From Lucifuga dentata (lineage: Eukaryota; Chordata; Actinopteri; Ophidiiformes; Bythitidae), in contig VXCM01000438.1 of NCBI GenBank assembly GCA_014773175.1, positions 429,421 through 493,420 of the forward strand: a stretch of 64,000 bases of DNA. Direction: 5' to 3'. The notes beneath the pieces were generated by a model. It was not told the DNA's origin, did not search any database, and saw only the letters and a list, made by a program, of their open reading frames with translations. Shown here in pieces: positions 60,999 to 64,000 of this stretch. Every line of letters begins with the position of its first letter. Positions within the stretch are counted from its first letter, which is position 1. The position numbers and the translations under genes are program-made.

Positions 60999-63067
60999 GC
61001 ACGTTTCCTCAGGCATACTGCTCTGTTAACAGCACATCCAGAGGCTATGGATCACAGCAGCCTTGGAGCAGCTTTCAGGGCTAATGCTCTGTGAGGGCTG
61101 ACAGTATTGATTCACTGTGTCACCTATGATTATAAACACAGATTAATAGACAGTAAGTTTTCAGCTCCAGGCAAAGCAAAATGCTAGAAAAATAACATTT
61201 TACTGCAGAGTTTTGTTTGGGTCATATAAGATATACATGACAGCTTGACCTTTGATATATGGCTTATAGATTTAGTTTCCATTTGTCCCTGAGTGGAGAA
61301 GTCTGTGTTGATTTTGTTATGGGGTAAAGACTGTTCTGAATACTAAAATTGCTATTCCAAAAACATTACCATGATCCTGTTAAATAATTGACACATTTAA
61401 GACCTGTATTTATGGAGACTTCAGCCCCTCAGCATTTTTGGTATAATTTCCTACTTTCATATTATGCTCCATCTCAAAGGAAATTTATTTTAAATTCCTC
61501 ATTGCCAGCTGCACGGGGAGCACCGTGTCAGCACTGTGTATGCTGGGTGGCTTTGGGTGAGCTTCATGTGTCAGTACCTGATAATAGTATATGGGTCTGA
61601 CAGTGTAAGGGTCAGGGATGAGCGGTCACAGTTCTAAAATATTAAAACACTCAATATCTCAGCTGAGCTCCCTTAACCAGGCGACATTTTCTGGCTCAGT
61701 CTTGTGCCAAAGGTTAGAAACCCAAAGGCGTCACATCACTTTGTATTGTTAATTTATTCACTGCCAGCATTGCTGTGAAATTCCATTTAGATAGTGTTTC
61801 AAATTCTTGTCACATTATGCAGTGTCAATTTAAATGCATGAGAGGAAATAATAGGAATTTGAATACTATAGTTATTGTCAGCCCAACTGGGAACAATTAC
61901 TTCGTACCACTTCCACAATGAAAATGGTTAAATCCTTCGGGCTTTAAGGTTGAGGATTATTACTGTCATTTTTACCCATAAAACACTTGAATGTGTTTTG
62001 CAGCAGTTTTATCCTTTAAAGATTTTCTTCACAGTCTTCAATTCTTTTGTTGTAAAACTTTGTTAATTTTCTAATAATTATTTTTCTTAAAACCCCAGCT
62101 CTGTTAAGTACAAGAAATTTATGATTAACATGTAACTTTTCCCATTTGACTGTTGTTGAGGCTTTGAACTGTAGTTTTCACTGCAAGCCTCAATCAACCC
62201 TGTCAGTGTCCTCCACTTATTTTAGTGTTTGAGAATATATGTAAGACAATGCTACTTTCACACCCAGTAGCCTTTTACTCAAACTGGGCAACATGGTAAT
62301 TAAACCCTGCCTCTCATCACCATTAATTACTATAAATGGTTCCAATCCAGGTTTGTTGCACCAAAAATGATACTCCTCATGCAGCCATGTTATTGCACTC
62401 ATTTCATGTTGTTGTGAATCCATGGCAGCGTTGTGACTGTCCTCTTCCTTTTCTTGTAGGATGACTGAGTGAAGAGTGAATGTGTCTGCCACACGAGACA
62501 CTGAATGCCAGTGTAATTAAAAGCTGGCTGAGGGTCAGCAGAGATGAGCTGCCTGCACACTGGTGATAGCTGCCTCCCCAAACCAAAAACTCTGACTGAT
62601 GAGTGTTTATTTCCTTTGTCCATGATTCCCCATACATGTCCTTTTCATCCTTCCTCTGAGTGTGCTAGCTGGTAAAGGAAGCAAGATCATTCAGGATAGA
62701 TAGTGAGAGAGACAACTTATATAATAGTTGAATAGTGTAGAAAGTGTTTAAACAGACATCTAAATGACCAACCTGTTTAAATTTATAAGCTCATTGATTA
62801 CCAATTTAAGAAGATAAACAGTTAGCATTTTGGATTTCTTGGAAAGTTTGTACAAGCGTTTGAACAGCCTCTCTCCTCTCCTCTACAGGATGGGAGGTTT
62901 CTGCAATCATACTCTCTCAGCTGGCAGGACTGTGTTTCTCCTTAAAGAAAATATTTTTAAAAGACCATACTGGTGTTTTGCATGTTGGAACCCAATAAAT
63001 ACAGCCTGCATGCACATTACATTACTGTCAAGCACTTTCAAAAGTATACGACTGGATTTCCATTTGT

Positions 63068-63132
63068 CTGCTTAGTCTGCTGCCACTGCGACCCGGACCT
63101 GGATGAGCAGAGGATAATGGATGGATGGATGG
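63068..63132 (+). mobile_element. 5'-truncated non-LTR retrotransposon tail, 12-bp target duplication
   Basis: The insert reads CTGCCACTGCGACCCGGACC then TGGATGAGCAGAGGATAATG and ends in GGATGGATGG. This is the 3' tail of a common fish non-LTR retrotransposon with a (GATG)n end (Rex3/RTE-like or a SINE sharing that tail). The 12-base sequence ATTTCCATTTGT flanks it on both sides (63056-63067 and 63133-63144), which proves insertion by target-primed reverse transcription into the MITE. Confidence 0.9.
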
Positions 63133-63265
63133 ATTTCCATTTGTTTTTCCTACCTTCCAGGCAGCCATTGGTTTCAGTTCAATCCAGTATGTTATAAAAA
63201 TCAACTTGTAGAGACTTGAAACGTGCTTAAGATCAGTAATCCATCACCTCAAACCAAACACCGTC

Positions 63266-63312
63266 ATTATTATTATTATTATTATTATTACTTTTTTTTT
63301 TTTTTTTTTTTT
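63266..63312. repeat. (ATT)n and poly-T inside the MITE
   Basis: Eight ATT units then T21, at the same internal position where the copy at 37676 has its poly-T. This indicates a length-unstable site within the element. Confidence 0.93.
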
Positions 63313-63903
63313 GACAAAGTTACTTATTTAACCAATTCAACATGGGAGTCTATGACAGAAAGTGTATGTCTCTGCCAGGGAATATAGTAGCATATATATA
63401 GCAGAAGAAAACTGCTTTCACCACAGAAATTAAAATGACAATGCTTTCTACATGTGAATGGGGTGTTAGCAGGCAAAGCATTACATTTTAAGGTAGGTGC
63501 ATCACCTGGACATTTCAATTTGAAAGATTAGGGGATTTGGCAAAATAACATGAAACTAAACTATTATTTTATATTTTGGAAAATAGTAAAATAAGATTTA
63601 GCTGAAATCTGTACTACTAAACTATAATTTAATATGAACATACCTGAGAATGTCCCTAATAAAAATTTACTGCATTGAGAATTAGATAATTGCAGAAGTT
63701 ATTCAGTAAATTTAAAGTCACACTCTGCTCAGATTTTTGCTTGTACTGTGATTAAGGCAAAAATGCAGAGTAAATGTGGATGAAATTAATAGGATTCCAT
63801 CATTCACTGACTATACATGACTTGTTGCTTAATTGACTTGCAAGAGTAAGTGGGCAGGTCAGGAAATGCGTCTGTAGAATGCTGATGCCAGTTATTCGCT
63901 TGA

Positions 63904-63935
63904 ATTTATTTATTTATTTATTTATTTATTTATTT
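63904..63935. repeat. (TTTA)n microsatellite
   Basis: About eight TTTA units directly before a dispersed repeat that runs off the window. Confidence 0.95.
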
Positions 63936-64000
63936 GAGTCTTCTTTTCCTTTCGGCTTTCCCTTCAGGGGTCACCACAGCGAATCATCTGCCTCCATCTA
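63936..64000 (+). repeat. start of a teleost dispersed repeat, cut by the window edge
   Basis: CCTTTCGGCTTTCCCTTCAG then GGGTCACCACAGCGAATCAT and CTGCCTCCATC is a sequence I know as frequent in percomorph genomes. I cannot name the family with confidence. Its junction with (TTTA)n may be one end of the element. Confidence 0.45.

Larger units (their letters stand above)
62961..63586 (+). mobile_element. TTAA-family MITE (copy 3), 3'-truncated, carrying a nested insertion
   Basis: It starts after TTAA at 62957-62960 with AAGACCATACTGGTGTTTTG and GGAACCCAATAAATACAGCC. It continues with CCTACCTTCCAGGCAGCCAT, ATCAACTTGTAGAGACTTGA, TCTGCCAGGGAATATAGTAG, TTTTAAGGTAGGTGCATCAC and GAAAGATTAGGGGATTTGGC. 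The right terminal repeat is missing after about 63586. It holds a nested 65-base retrotransposon tail (63068-63132) and an (ATT)n-poly-T expansion (63266-63312). Confidence 0.85.
33912..64000 (+). other. kazn: kazrin downstream intron (5' part only, at least 30 kb)
   Basis: This follows the strong donor GGTGAGT at 33911/33912. The next kazrin exon should enter in phase 1 and continue the coiled coil. No such frame is seen on the plus strand to the window edge, so the intron exceeds 30 kb. That fits the very long introns known for vertebrate KAZN. The contents are transposon remnants, a solo LTR, microsatellites and several assembly joins. Stretches 34010-35150, 38149-39084, 39900-42124, 42540-45613, 50917-54098 and 59660-60913 hold nothing I can assign. 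Confidence 0.8.

Noticed and set aside
1..64000. tRNA, rRNA or CRISPR-like arrays
   Set aside because: I saw no tRNA B-box in a foldable context, no rRNA-like sequence, and no regularly spaced repeats with unique spacers. Tandem arrays are simple sequence repeats.

Overview
This window looks like teleost nuclear DNA, most likely from a percomorph-type fish. It is almost entirely intronic. The evidence is a very high density of CA, GA and CT microsatellites, Tc1-type and other miniature inverted-repeat elements of kinds common in fish genomes, spliceosomal exon borders, and the absence of any long open reading frame. There is no bacterial, organellar or viral gene content. The only secure protein-coding content is two exons on the plus strand, at 13250-13407 and 33704-33911. 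Their reading phases fit (the first ends in phase 0 and the second starts in phase 0). Together they read as one coiled-coil stretch whose second half I recognise as the N-terminus of kazrin (KAZN), a periplakin-binding cytolinker and endosomal scaffold. The rest of the gene must lie outside the window: the 5' exon(s) upstream, and the remaining coiled coil and SAM domains downstream.

Layout: 1-13249 is upstream intron. It holds a partial TTAA-flanked MITE (2690-2862), fragments of an older dispersed element, a TTAA MITE nested inside that older element (10658-11196), and an internally deleted Tc1-like transposon (11855-12458). 13250-13407 is the first kazrin exon. 13408-33703 is a 20.3 kb intron with a Tc1-type MITE (23156-23626), another copy of the older dispersed element (about 26808-27120) and many microsatellites. 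Its last kilobase may contain an alternative promoter or first exon. 33704-33911 is the second kazrin exon, carrying the ATG-ATG that can start the shorter isoform. 33912-64000 is at least 30 kb of the next intron. It contains three more TTAA MITEs (37676-38143, about 55571-56175, 62961-63586), a second non-autonomous element with terminal inverted repeats (42125-42439), a minus-strand copy of the older element (about 49280-49735), a gap-containing Tc1-like element (50407-50914), and a solo LTR with a 5-bp target duplication (58572-59085).

The strongest observations concern transposon history and assembly quality. The empty site of one MITE can be read directly because it landed in another repeat, which fixes its target duplication as TTAA. 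One MITE copy carries a nested 65-bp non-LTR retrotransposon tail with a perfect 12-bp target duplication. A 66-bp exact duplication around a single N, and a near-duplicate around a 75-N gap, look like uncollapsed contig overlaps. I found no convincing new multi-gene system. The most biologically interesting points are the kazrin isoform architecture and possible CTCF sites in convergent orientation around the first exon.
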